The notes beneath the pieces are model-generated. The model had not been told where the DNA came from, ran no database searches, and saw nothing but the letters and a program-made list of their open reading frames with translations. A program made the translations under genes and the position numbers. From the NCBI GenBank assembly GCA_040235565.1, contig JBECLA010000062.1:1-64000 (forward strand): DNA of 64,000 bases, in the 5' to 3' direction. The stretch comes from JAHEIJ01 sp040235565. Its GTDB lineage: Bacteria > Pseudomonadota > Gammaproteobacteria > UBA6429 > Thiohalophilaceae. Positions 8,279 through 16,268 of the stretch are shown here, piece after piece; the first letter of the stretch is position 1; every line of letters starts with the position of its first letter.

Positions 8279-9802
8279 TTATTCGGCGTCATTGTCATCA
8301 TCGTCGTCATCCGATGGCGCATCACTTAAAATGATGGCTTCGCTGACGAGTTGATGCACACTGACAATATCGGTCATGCCATAGCCGTAGTAGGGCATGA
8401 CCTTGGCGAATTGGGTCTTGCAGATCGCGCAGATCGCGGCGAGATTGGTGACACCGTGATCCTCGACGACGGTTTTATAGGCCTGCATGCGCGGCATTGC
8501 CCCTTTTACACGCAGCTCCATCAGGTCGTCAGTCAACAGACCACCGCCACCACCACAACAGTAAGTGGCTTCACCGATGGTATCTTCAGGCATATCGTAA
8601 AAATTGTTACAGGTTGCCTTGATGATCTCGCGCGGAATCGTGAACTGCCCACCCGGTTTATCTCCCATACGGGTCGCACGTGCGACGTTACAGGAATCGT
8701 GGTAGGTCAGTGTCATATGATCGTTTTCTGACTTGTCGAACTTGAGCTTGCCTTCCTGAATCAGGTCATAGGTGAATTCACAGATATGCTGTGGCACCGG
8801 ATAATTCGGATCCAGGAAATCCCAGGGACCGGCGTAGGTGTTCAGGAATGCATAGGCAACACGCCAGGCGTGACCGCATTCGCCAAAAATAATCCGCTTC
8901 ACACCGAGTTCCTGCGCCGCTTTACGGATCCGGCGGGAAATACGCCGCATGTTTTCATAACTGCCGATAAACATGCCGAAGTTGGCCGCTTCGGAGGCAT
9001 AGGAGCTCAGGGTCCAGCTGATACCGGCTTCATGGAATACCTTGGCGTAGCCGATGAGTCCATCCACATGGGGTTCGGCAAAGAAGTCGGCGGAAGGGGT
9101 GACCAGCAGGATTTCCGCGCCTTTGACATCCAGCGGGAACTTGACCGAAACACCGATATCTTCTTCAACTTCCTCTTCCAGACCTTCCAGGGTGTCCGCC
9201 AGGGCCGGTTCCGGCAGGCCCAGGTTATTCCCGATCTTGAAGACCTTGGCAATAATTTCGTTACAGTACTTCTGGCCCATGCCCACGGCGTCCATGATTT
9301 CACGTGCTGCCATGGAGATTTCGGCCGTGTCGATGCCATAAGGGCAATAGACGGAACAACGGCGGCATTGGGAGCACTGATGGAAGTAGCTGTACCAGTC
9401 GTCCAGCACTTCCTTGGTCATGTCAACGGCACCCACCAGTTTGGGGAAGTATTTGCCGGCAAAGGTGTAGTAACGGCGATAGACCTGACGCAGCAGATCC
9501 TGACGGGCCACCGGCATGTTCTTCGGATCCGAGGTGCCGAGGTAATAGTGGCATTTATCCGTACAGGCGCCGCATTTCACGCAGGAGTCGAGAAAAACCT
9601 GCAATGAACGATACTTGCCTTTCAGTTCACCCAGCTTTTCAACCGCCACTTGTTCCCAGTTATCGACCAGTTCACCAGGGTAGCCCAGCGGTGCCTGAAA
9701 CTCGGCCTTGGCCACAAAGGGCTTGCTATGCGCCATTGCCCCTTCTTTAACATGGGGAATAATGGGAATTTCTTTTAATTCTGGAGTTTCAAAATCAGCC
9801 AC
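8279..9802 (-). CDS. dsrK: DsrK, HdrD-like catalytic subunit of DsrMKJOP
   Basis: A 507-residue cytoplasmic membrane-associated iron-sulfur protein resembling heterodisulfide reductase HdrD. Two [4Fe-4S] motifs are seen: C74/C77/C80/C84 in CVKCGACTDKC and C143/C146/C149/C153 in CSQCRRCSVYC. The CCG region includes YHDSC and TYCCGGGGG, which hold the special catalytic cluster for disulfide/trisulfide chemistry on DsrC. The C-terminal tail is a run of aspartates (SDDDDDDNDAE). It pairs with DsrM, encoded just upstream. Confidence 0.95.
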   Translation of the reverse strand: MADFETPELKEIPIIPHVKEGAMAHSKPFVAKAEFQAPLGYPGELVDNWEQVAVEKLGELKGKYRSLQVFLDSCVKCGACTDKCHYYLGTSDPKNMPVARQDLLRQVYRRYYTFAGKYFPKLVGAVDMTKEVLDDWYSYFHQCSQCRRCSVYCPYGIDTAEISMAAREIMDAVGMGQKYCNEIIAKVFKIGNNLGLPEPALADTLEGLEEEVEEDIGVSVKFPLDVKGAEILLVTPSADFFAEPHVDGLIGYAKVFHEAGISWTLSSYASEAANFGMFIGSYENMRRISRRIRKAAQELGVKRIIFGECGHAWRVAYAFLNTYAGPWDFLDPNYPVPQHICEFTYDLIQEGKLKFDKSENDHMTLTYHDSCNVARATRMGDKPGGQFTIPREIIKATCNNFYDMPEDTIGEATYCCGGGGGLLTDDLMELRVKGAMPRMQAYKTVVEDHGVTNLAAICAICKTQFAKVMPYYGYGMTDIVSVHQLVSEAIILSDAPSDDDDDDNDAE

Positions 9803-9840
9803 AGTTGTTTCCTCAAACGTAGTCGCGTTGAGTAATCAGG

Positions 9841-10581
9841 TTACTCTGCAGTCTCGGCATCAAGTTTGGCAGCCCACGGTGCGAGATGGCGCTTTTCACG
9901 CGGGTTATCGACCTGGTTGCGAGTCGGACTGAAGAACACACCCGGTGCATGCAGTAATTTACTGATCGGGAACACAATCATCAGCAGGGCGACAAGGCCA
10001 AGATGAATCAACAGGACCGGATCACCTGGCAGCGGTTGAATGCTGAAAGCCATCAGGCCCAGGAAAAACTGTTTCACCGCAACGATGTCGGTATGGGCGA
10101 CATATTTCATCGCCAGTCCGCTCAGCCCGATACCCATTAACAGGGCCAGCATCAAGTGATCGGAAGGGGAGGTAATATAACGCACCCGGTCAACCAGCAC
10201 GCGACGGGCCCATAGACCGGCCAGACCGGCGACCATGAAAAAGGCGGCATATTTACCGAAAGGTTGAATCAATTCAACCCAGAACCAGACAGGTTCGGTG
10301 AAATAACGCAGGTGGCGCAACAGCACCAGGAACAGGGCCAGGTGGAACATCCAGCCAAACAGCCAGATCCACTTGTTGGACTTGAATAAACTGGCGAACA
10401 GCACGACTTCTTGTGCCATACGCACGACCACACCGGATTTGGTCACAGGCGCCGGTGTAGTGGCAATCTTTAACGGGGCAGGCGTCTTTGCATACTGCCA
10501 GATTTTTCTGGCCAGTCCGACAATCAGTAATACGGTTGCCAGATAAAAAATAATCGCAAAAGTAACGGGCAGAGCCGACAT
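9841..10581 (-). CDS. dsrM: DsrM, NarI-like diheme cytochrome b
   Basis: A 246-residue membrane protein with five or six hydrophobic helices and several helix-embedded histidines, as in NarI/HdrE-type cytochromes b. It links DsrK to the quinone pool on the cytoplasmic side of the DsrMKJOP complex. It begins with MSALPVTFAIIFYLATVLL, a membrane segment directly at the N-terminus. A perfect hairpin (10619-10654) separates it from dsrC, so the dsrM part of the transcript may be produced at a lower level than dsrC (inference). Confidence 0.93.
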   Translation of the reverse strand: MSALPVTFAIIFYLATVLLIVGLARKIWQYAKTPAPLKIATTPAPVTKSGVVVRMAQEVVLFASLFKSNKWIWLFGWMFHLALFLVLLRHLRYFTEPVWFWVELIQPFGKYAAFFMVAGLAGLWARRVLVDRVRYITSPSDHLMLALLMGIGLSGLAMKYVAHTDIVAVKQFFLGLMAFSIQPLPGDPVLLIHLGLVALLMIVFPISKLLHAPGVFFSPTRNQVDNPREKRHLAPWAAKLDAETAE

Positions 10582-10618
10582 GCTACTGTTCCCTCTACGT
10601 TGAAAGTGATTGGCTAAC

Positions 10619-10654
10619 TATAGATAAGGAGGGGAATTTTCCCCTCCATCTATA
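10619..10654 (-). promoter_or_regulatory. Strong hairpin between dsrC and dsrM
   Basis: Two nested perfect arms. The inner arms are 9 bases (GGAGGGGAA / TTCCCCTCC) around a TT loop. The outer arms are 7 bases (TATAGAT / ATCTATA), separated on one side by two unpaired bases. On the dsrC-coding strand it starts six bases after the dsrC stop codon. No T-run follows, so it is not a canonical terminator. It is more likely an mRNA processing or 3'-end stabilising element, or a partial terminator. Confidence 0.75.
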
Positions 10655-10660
10655 TGCTGC

Positions 10661-10993
10661 TTAAACGCAGCCAGTCGGCTTCGGCAGACCAGCGTACTTA
10701 CAAGCCTGTTTGCCAGGACCATACGGGAACAGTTCGTACAGGTACTTGCTGTTACCTTTGTCCTTGCCCAGCTTCTTACCAATTGCTTTGGTCAGAACAC
10801 GTACGGCAGGAGCGATCTGGTACTCTTCGTAGTACTCGCGCAGGAAGTTAATGACTTCCCAATGATTTTCAGTCAGTTCGGTACCGTCTTCCTTAGCCAT
10901 AGCTTCAGCAACAGCCGGTTCCCAGTCGTTCAGGTTTGCCAGGTAACCTTCTTCATCGGTTTCCAGTACTTTACCACCTACATCAATACCCAT
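10661..10993 (-). CDS. dsrC: DsrC, sulfur carrier protein
   Basis: A 110-residue TusE/DsrC-family protein. It keeps both redox cysteines of true DsrC: Cys98 (in KQACKYAG) and the penultimate Cys109 (in PTGCV), ten residues apart on the flexible C-terminal arm. DsrC carries sulfur from TusA/DsrE to DsrAB as persulfide or trisulfide and is then processed by DsrMK. It sits between dsrH and dsrM, and the strong hairpin just after its stop may help keep its message abundant. A second, cysteine-free DsrC relative is encoded at 17054. Confidence 0.97.
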   Translation of the reverse strand: MGIDVGGKVLETDEEGYLANLNDWEPAVAEAMAKEDGTELTENHWEVINFLREYYEEYQIAPAVRVLTKAIGKKLGKDKGNSKYLYELFPYGPGKQACKYAGLPKPTGCV

Positions 10994-11033
10994 GGTGCTT
11001 TCCTCTTCGTTAACTAACGTTGGATAATAAAAA

Positions 11034-11342
11034 TTACAGCCAAGCGTTGACCTTGTCGTTGTTGACGGTCAGATCCACAAAGCCTTTGTAATCGACAACC
11101 TTGATGCCATCGATAATCTTGCTTTCATCTACGCCACGGGCCTTCATATCAGGTCCGAGCACATAGACGGTGACATCAGACATTGCCTTTTCAACCATTC
11201 CGGACGCCGTGCTGCTTTTCATGGCGCCATAAACGCCATCTTCCAGCAGCAATACGGAATGTCCCTTGCCCGCAAGACGCAAACACGTTTCGAGGGAATT
11301 ACGATCAAAAGGCGATTTATTTACGGTGTGTAACGTCGACAT
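11034..11342 (-). CDS. dsrH: DsrH, sulfurtransferase subunit (TusB-like)
   Basis: A 102-residue subunit of the DsrE2F2H2 hexamer, related to TusB. It has a single cysteine, Cys20 (LETCLRLA), the same position as the conserved residue in Allochromatium vinosum DsrH. It is translated 14 bases after dsrF. The complex hands sulfur to DsrC, encoded next; dsrEFH next to dsrC is specific to oxidising organisms. Confidence 0.94.
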   Translation of the reverse strand: MSTLHTVNKSPFDRNSLETCLRLAGKGHSVLLLEDGVYGAMKSSTASGMVEKAMSDVTVYVLGPDMKARGVDESKIIDGIKVVDYKGFVDLTVNNDKVNAWL

Positions 11343-11356
11343 TCACTATTCCCCTC

Positions 11357-11764
11357 TTAGAAACTAAATACCACGTCCTGGTTTTCAAGAATTTCAGCAA
11401 GTTCAGCAGCGGGAACGACATGGATTGAATCTTTCTCGGCCCAGTCGTCATCTTCGTCTTCATATTTCAGATCCATCAGATCATCGATAGTCAGACCGCG
11501 TGCTTCAAGTGATTCTTTCTCAACATAAATCTTGTTGACGTCATAATCACCCAGAGCGGAATACGTCGGTGAGAAGTTTTTTATGCCCAGCTCAGAGGTA
11601 TCCTGACCTTTGGCAAGCTGATAAACCCCGTCATCAACAAAAGCGAGTGTCACATCCTGTTCGAAAGCGGCGCCAATCAGTACTACTTCCAGGGATTCCC
11701 AGGCATAGATCGTACCGTAAGGGGGCTTGCGGTTGACGTACATAAATTTCTTTATATCAGACAT
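11357..11764 (-). CDS. dsrF: DsrF, sulfurtransferase subunit (TusC-like)
   Basis: A 135-residue subunit of DsrEFH related to TusC. It contains no cysteine, so it is structural and does not carry sulfur; sulfur is bound by DsrE. It begins MSDIKKFMYVNRKPPYGTIY, the typical beta strand and loop of the DsrE/F fold, and has an acidic segment YEDEDDDWAEKD near residues 100-111. It lies 14 bases after dsrE. Confidence 0.94.
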   Translation of the reverse strand: MSDIKKFMYVNRKPPYGTIYAWESLEVVLIGAAFEQDVTLAFVDDGVYQLAKGQDTSELGIKNFSPTYSALGDYDVNKIYVEKESLEARGLTIDDLMDLKYEDEDDDWAEKDSIHVVPAAELAEILENQDVVFSF

Positions 11765-11778
11765 TGCAATTCCCCAGA

Positions 11779-12171
11779 TTAATCGCCAAACACAACAAGA
11801 CGGTCGGATTGAATACCAGCTTCAATCAGTTGTCCCAGGCCGGAAATACGGAAACCCGCGGCAATGTTGTTGCCATCCTTACCGTTTCTTTCCTGCTCGC
11901 CTTCATCAACAATCCCGCGACGTTGAGCAGCGGCAACACAAACCACCAGGTCCATGCTGTGCTTTTCTGCCAGTTCCGACCAGGCATTGACGAGGTTAAT
12001 GTCGTCTTGCGGTGGAGTGGTGTAGCGGGTGCCGTTGTTAACACCGTCATGATAGAAAAAGACTCGGAAGATCTCATGACCCGCTTCCACGGCGGCCCTG
12101 ACAAAGTTCAGGGCCGACACGGATGCTTCATGGTTATAAGGACCTTCGTTTACTTGTATAGCAAACTTCAT
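11779..12171 (-). CDS. dsrE: DsrE, sulfur-binding subunit of DsrEFH (TusD-like)
   Basis: A 130-residue protein of the DsrE/TusD family. The sulfur-binding cysteine is Cys78 in DLVVCVAAAQRRG, identical in position to the catalytic Cys78 of Allochromatium vinosum DsrE. It receives persulfide sulfur (from TusA or rhodanese proteins) and donates it to DsrC. It lies 19 bases after dsrB and starts the tight dsrEFH group. Confidence 0.95.
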   Translation of the reverse strand: MKFAIQVNEGPYNHEASVSALNFVRAAVEAGHEIFRVFFYHDGVNNGTRYTTPPQDDINLVNAWSELAEKHSMDLVVCVAAAQRRGIVDEGEQERNGKDGNNIAAGFRISGLGQLIEAGIQSDRLVVFGD

Positions 12172-12190
12172 TGATAAACGTCCCTTAAAC

Positions 12191-13267
12191 TTAGAAGCGG
12201 ATATGAGTTGAAGCGTTCAAGCTGTTACGCGCACCACGCCAGTTGTCGATGTGGTACTTGGTGAACGGCAGGCCAGTGACTTCGAAGAAACGCGGCCAAC
12301 CGATACGATCGATCCAGTCGTTGATACGTTCCCAATCTTTCGCACCTTCTTTGTAAGCCTTGAGGATCTGCTTGACGATAGCAGTGGCTTCAGGCCAACG
12401 CGGCGGGTTGTTTGGTACACCGGCAGCAACCAGACGCTGGAAGGTCGGTTTGCTACGTGCATTGGAGTGGTTACCACCAACCCAGATAGCCAGTTTGGAA
12501 TGTTCCGGATCGTTGATCTGCATCGGCGGGCAGGGCGGGAAGCAAGCGCCACAGCAGATACATTTCTTTTCATCCACTTCCAGAGACGGCTTGCCGTTAA
12601 CCATGGCCGGGCGAATAGCCGCAACCGGGCAACGGGCTACAACAGAAGGACGTTCGCAGACATTACCCACCAGATCGTGTGCAATCTTCGGTGGCTTGGT
12701 GTGCTGCACGTTGATCGCGATATCACCCTGGCCACCACAGTTGATCTGGCAGCAGGAAGTGGTGATATGCACGCGGTTGGGCATGTTGCAGTTTTTGAAA
12801 TCATCGATGAGTTCGTCCATCATCGCCTTGACCACACCAGAGGCGTCGGTGCCAGGGATGTCACAGTGCAACCAACCCTGGGTGTGCGAGATCATCGCGA
12901 CAGAGTTTGCAGTACCACCAACAATAAAGCCGGCTTCAGTCAAGGCATCAATGATCGGCTGAACCTTGGCTTCATCGGATACCATGTATTCGATGTTGCT
13001 GCGAATGGTGAAACGCACATAACCGTCAGCGTATTTGTCACCAATTTCAGTCAGCTTGCGCAGCGAGAACACATCCAGAATGCGCTGGGTGCCGGCCTTA
13101 ACAGTCCAGATTTCATCACCACTATGGGCAACGTGACGCAGCACACCCGGACGTGGATGTTCATGAAACTTCCACTGGCCGAAGTTTTTGCGCATTACCG
13201 GATGCATGTACTGGAAGCCGTCAGGACAACCCGATTCGATTGGCGAACGCATGTCTTCAAGTGCCAT
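12191..13267 (-). CDS. dsrB: DsrB, beta subunit of reverse sulfite reductase
   Basis: A 358-residue subunit. It has the sulfite reductase half-domains with cysteines around TSCCQINCGG (172-177), then CERPSVVARC and an inserted ferredoxin domain with CX2CX2CX3C (C236, C239, C242, C246 in KKCICCGACFPPC). With DsrA it forms the alpha2beta2 enzyme that oxidises DsrC-bound sulfane sulfur to sulfite using siroheme amide coupled to [4Fe-4S]. It follows dsrA by 56 bases with a good ribosome binding site. Confidence 0.96.
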   Translation of the reverse strand: MALEDMRSPIESGCPDGFQYMHPVMRKNFGQWKFHEHPRPGVLRHVAHSGDEIWTVKAGTQRILDVFSLRKLTEIGDKYADGYVRFTIRSNIEYMVSDEAKVQPIIDALTEAGFIVGGTANSVAMISHTQGWLHCDIPGTDASGVVKAMMDELIDDFKNCNMPNRVHITTSCCQINCGGQGDIAINVQHTKPPKIAHDLVGNVCERPSVVARCPVAAIRPAMVNGKPSLEVDEKKCICCGACFPPCPPMQINDPEHSKLAIWVGGNHSNARSKPTFQRLVAAGVPNNPPRWPEATAIVKQILKAYKEGAKDWERINDWIDRIGWPRFFEVTGLPFTKYHIDNWRGARNSLNASTHIRF

Positions 13268-13323
13268 ATTTTTCTCCTGATTCGTATCTAATTACTTCGT
13301 ATTTCGAAACAACCTGACGGTTT

Positions 13324-14580
13324 TTAACCAGCAGCCTGTTCAGCTTTACGCTGGAACCATTTTTCAGCTTCTTCATCCCAACCATCCATCCGGATGTAAG
13401 AACTCTGACGCGGCTGGCTAACCATATTCGGATCAACCTCGACCCCGATACCTTCCAGGAAGTTAACCAGACCGATACGTTCGATCATTTCACCGGTACG
13501 CTCATGTTCCAGGGCGTTTTCAGCGAAGAAATCGATGGTGTCGGAAGCCAGTTCAACCAGGCTTTCATAATCTTCTTCGGTTTCCAGTTTCTTGAAAGGC
13601 ACAATTACAGTACCCATCAGGTCACCGATCTTCAGGGTACGCTTACCACCGATCAGAATAGTTACACCCTTGTCATCCCCCGGAGACAGCGCCTTGTTCA
13701 TGACATTGAGGCAGTGCATGCAACGTACACACTCGTGGTTATCGACAGTGAGGGTATCGTCGTCATTCAGGTTCATGCAGTTGGTGGGGCAACGGCTGGT
13801 GACATTGTCGAGCACGTACTGGCGACCTTTGGCTTTTACGAAGGCCTTGACTTCATCCTGGTCGATCTTCATGTCATCGCGCCAGGTACCGATTACGGCA
13901 AAGTCAGAACGTTCAATGGAGTTCTGGCAGTCATTCGGGCAACCGGAAACCTTGAACTTGAACTTGTAGGGCAGAGCCGGGCGGTGAACATCGTCAACGA
14001 ATTCGTTCACCAGGTGACGCTGAATAGCGTGTTCATTCGCACAGGACTGTTCACAACGAGCCGCGCCAACGCAAGACATGGCGGTACGTACACAAGGACC
14101 GGCACCACCCAGATCCCAACCGTAATCGTTGATTTCGTCAAAGAAGTGCTGGGTGTTTTCGGTCGTGGTACCGATGAACATGATGTTACCGGTTTGACCG
14201 TGGAAAGTGACCAGACCAGAACCCCATTTTTCCCAACTGTCCGCCAGTTGATTCAGCATATCCGTGGTGTAGTAGTTGCCTGCCGGTGGCTGTACTCGAA
14301 GGGTGTGAAATTCCTTGGATTCCGGGAACGCACTGGCAACTTCGGAGAAACGCGGAATGATGCCGCCGCCGTAACCGAAGACAGAAACAGTACCACCTTT
14401 CCAGTAACCCTTACGGGTTTCATAAGAATGTTCGAGCTGACCCAGCAGCGAACCCACCGTTTCATTGATTCGTTCACTGGGATGCTCGTCACGTAGACGC
14501 TTGAAACCGGAAATAAAACTTGGCCAGGGGCCTTTTTCCAGTTCATCCAGCATCGGAGTGTCGTAAATCTTTTTAGCCAT
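13324..14580 (-). CDS. dsrA: DsrA, alpha subunit of reverse sulfite reductase
   Basis: A 418-residue catalytic subunit and first gene of the dsr operon. The siroheme-[4Fe-4S] ligand motif CX5C...CX3C is intact: C170 and C176 (SCVGAARC), C214 and C218 (GCPNDC). The inserted ferredoxin domain has C264/C268 and C284/C287/C290 (ECVRCMHC). The start has a clear AAGGAG ribosome binding site seven bases before the ATG. The upstream 500 bases carry the operon promoter and palindromes (see 14581-15081). Oxidative direction is inferred from the linked dsrEFH and dsrL. Confidence 0.97.
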   Translation of the reverse strand: MAKKIYDTPMLDELEKGPWPSFISGFKRLRDEHPSERINETVGSLLGQLEHSYETRKGYWKGGTVSVFGYGGGIIPRFSEVASAFPESKEFHTLRVQPPAGNYYTTDMLNQLADSWEKWGSGLVTFHGQTGNIMFIGTTTENTQHFFDEINDYGWDLGGAGPCVRTAMSCVGAARCEQSCANEHAIQRHLVNEFVDDVHRPALPYKFKFKVSGCPNDCQNSIERSDFAVIGTWRDDMKIDQDEVKAFVKAKGRQYVLDNVTSRCPTNCMNLNDDDTLTVDNHECVRCMHCLNVMNKALSPGDDKGVTILIGGKRTLKIGDLMGTVIVPFKKLETEEDYESLVELASDTIDFFAENALEHERTGEMIERIGLVNFLEGIGVEVDPNMVSQPRQSSYIRMDGWDEEAEKWFQRKAEQAAG

Positions 14581-15081
14581 GGCATTCTCCTTAAGGGGTT
14601 ACCCGGTTTAAGCCGTGAGTAAAGTAAAAACACAATCTTAGCCCCCGTATTGACGGGATGCTAGCTACATCTCAAGTTGTTGCGCAGTCTAGGTCTACCG
14701 GCGTAAAACGCCTACCTCACTGATGGGGTGAATCCATCTCCCCCGCTTATCCCCAATGGGATATGTGCACCTGTCAGAATTTTTCGTCTGTTTCTGGGAC
14801 AGAATGCACATGATAAATAAGGTAATACGAACTTCTCAGGCAATAACAAAAACTTATGCCTCTATCACCAGCTGGGTATTCAGTCCGCATTCGCTCCGTG
14901 GTTAAATCCCCACCACGCTGCGTGCAAGACGATGTAGTCTGTGTGGTGAACCGTTACGATCTTGAAAAGATCAAAACAAACCACATTTAAGCAAACGAGT
15001 TATATTGCTTTGTGAAATCCGAGTTAAATACTCAGAAATACCCTGCAAAGTGTGCGCGTATTCTACTCATGACGACAACGA
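14581..15081. promoter_or_regulatory. Divergent control region between dsrA and the TauD-like gene
   Basis: A 501-base stretch without a convincing gene. It should hold the promoters for the dsr operon (leftward) and the dioxygenase cluster (rightward). I see three symmetric sites: CCCGT-ATTG-ACGGG (14644-14657), TATCCC-CAAT-GGGATA (14748-14763) and GATCTT-GAA-AAGATC (14958-14972). On the dsrA strand a TAAGAT hexamer (revcomp of 14635-14640) could be a -10 box, but no good -35 is visible. The rightward promoter is also unclear. No terminator-like hairpin with a T-run is present. Confidence 0.6.
14748..14763. promoter_or_regulatory. 7-2-7 palindrome upstream of dsrA, NarL-site-like
   Basis: TATCCCC-AA-TGGGATA contains perfect 6-base arms. 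It can be read as two 7-base half-sites spaced by two bases, the geometry of NarL/NarP sites (TACYYMT-NN-AKRRGTA), with two mismatches per half. It is about 170 bases before the dsrA start. The encoded NarXL-like pair at the other end of the operon makes a link attractive, but this is inference. Confidence 0.4.
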
Positions 15082-16011
15082 ATGCAACCATTTGTGAAGA
15101 CACAATCCAAGTATGATGCGCTCCCGGTGCAGGGGCCGTTTAGCCTGACGGACGACGCGGCCTATCAGCAATGGCGTCAGGCCAAGCTGGCGGACTATCC
15201 CCGCTCGGCGGAGGAGCTGCTGGTGATGATCGAGGATGGCAGGCAACTGTCAGCTTCAGAATACCAGGCGCTCCTGGCACGCTTGCGCAAGACCAATTTC
15301 GTCATCTATCAGTTTGCCAATTCGGCACCGGTAGCTAAAACCGTCATCCATGCTCTGGGACGCCAGTTTGGTCTGACACATCTGGATGATAATCTCTGTG
15401 CGGATGATGACAGCATTACCTCGCTGCAGGTTATACCCGAGGGCCGCAAGCAAGGTTACATCCCTTACAGCAACCTGCGCATCAGCTGGCATACCGATGG
15501 TTATTACAACGATGCGGCGCATCGGATTCGGGCCATGCTGTTACATTGTGTGAGTGATGCCGCAAAGGGTGGAGAAAACCTGCTGCTGGATCATGAAATT
15601 TGTTACATCCATCTCCGGGATACCAATCCGGACTATATCCAGGCCCTGATGCAACCCGATGCCATGGCCATTCCACCCAATGTGGAACAGGGGCAGGAAA
15701 TCCGTGCAGCCATGAGCGGACCGGTATTCTCGGTGGATCCCGTGTCGCAACAGCTCCACCTGCGGTACACCGCGCGGACGCGCAGTATCCAGTGGCATGA
15801 TGATCCTCTCACCCGGGAAGCGAGCCAGTGCATCACGGATTATCTGGCCAGTGATGCGCCCTATATTTTCCGGCATCGGCTGACCCCGGGACAGGGGGTA
15901 CTTTGTAACAATATTCTGCATGCCCGTACTGCCTTTGAGGATGATGCTGAAGGCGGCAAAACCCGCTTGCTGTACCGGGCACGCTATTACGATCGCATTG
16001 CCGACACCTGA
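15082..16011 (+). CDS. TauD/TfdA-family Fe(II)/2-oxoglutarate dioxygenase
   Basis: A 309-residue TauD-like oxygenase. The iron-binding facial triad is visible: His137 and Asp139 in SWHTDGYY and the distal His280 in NILHARTAF. Arg295 or Arg299 (KTRLLYRARYY) is the likely 2-oxoglutarate anchor. Members hydroxylate small molecules such as taurine, carnitine precursors or other sulfonates; the substrate here is unknown. It is transcribed divergently from dsrA and heads a rightward group with a Cas6-like protein and a DsrC paralogue, which suggests a role tied to sulfur metabolism (inference). The start MQPFVKTQ was chosen as the first ATG of the frame; the Shine-Dalgarno is weak. Confidence 0.85.
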   Translation: MQPFVKTQSKYDALPVQGPFSLTDDAAYQQWRQAKLADYPRSAEELLVMIEDGRQLSASEYQALLARLRKTNFVIYQFANSAPVAKTVIHALGRQFGLTHLDDNLCADDDSITSLQVIPEGRKQGYIPYSNLRISWHTDGYYNDAAHRIRAMLLHCVSDAAKGGENLLLDHEICYIHLRDTNPDYIQALMQPDAMAIPPNVEQGQEIRAAMSGPVFSVDPVSQQLHLRYTARTRSIQWHDDPLTREASQCITDYLASDAPYIFRHRLTPGQGVLCNNILHARTAFEDDAEGGKTRLLYRARYYDRIADT

Positions 16012-16051
16012 GAAAACCACCCGGAAAAATCAAAATTGAGGTAAACCGTCA

Positions 16052-16243
16052 ATGCTTTGGTTGAGTGAATTATTATTGCAACGCCATGATCTGGAGTCCT
16101 TTGAGCAACTGAGCCAGGCCGTGGCGGAAAAGGCACGTGAAGGTGAAATGTTTCTCCGGATGGATGTGAAACCTCCCTTTACCGATACACCGGAAAACTG
16201 GGAGGAAAAGCTGGAGGCCAGTTTTACCTCGGCCGGACGCTAG
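16052..16243 (+). CDS. Small uncharacterised protein (63 aa)
   Basis: I do not recognise this protein. It is a soluble 63-residue polypeptide, helical and acidic, beginning MLWLSELLLQRHDLE and containing an EGEMFLRMDVKPPFTDTPE segment. A GAGGT ribosome binding site precedes the ATG and it lies 40 bases after the TauD-like gene and 25 bases before the Cas6-like gene, on the same strand. The tight spacing argues that it is real and co-transcribed. No function can be assigned. Confidence 0.7.
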   Translation: MLWLSELLLQRHDLESFEQLSQAVAEKAREGEMFLRMDVKPPFTDTPENWEEKLEASFTSAGR

Positions 16244-16268
16244 GCAACGAGTATTAGGTGAATTAAAG

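Noticed and set aside
8786..9607. 273-codon plus-strand ORF across dsrK
   Set aside because: Antisense to dsrK; composition and lack of start signals indicate a shadow.
12251..13291. 346-codon plus-strand ORF across dsrB
   Set aside because: Antisense shadow of dsrB. The dsrB product has complete cysteine motifs, so the plus-strand frame is incidental.
13504..14496. 330-codon plus-strand ORF across dsrA
   Set aside because: Antisense shadow of dsrA with no recognisable protein features.
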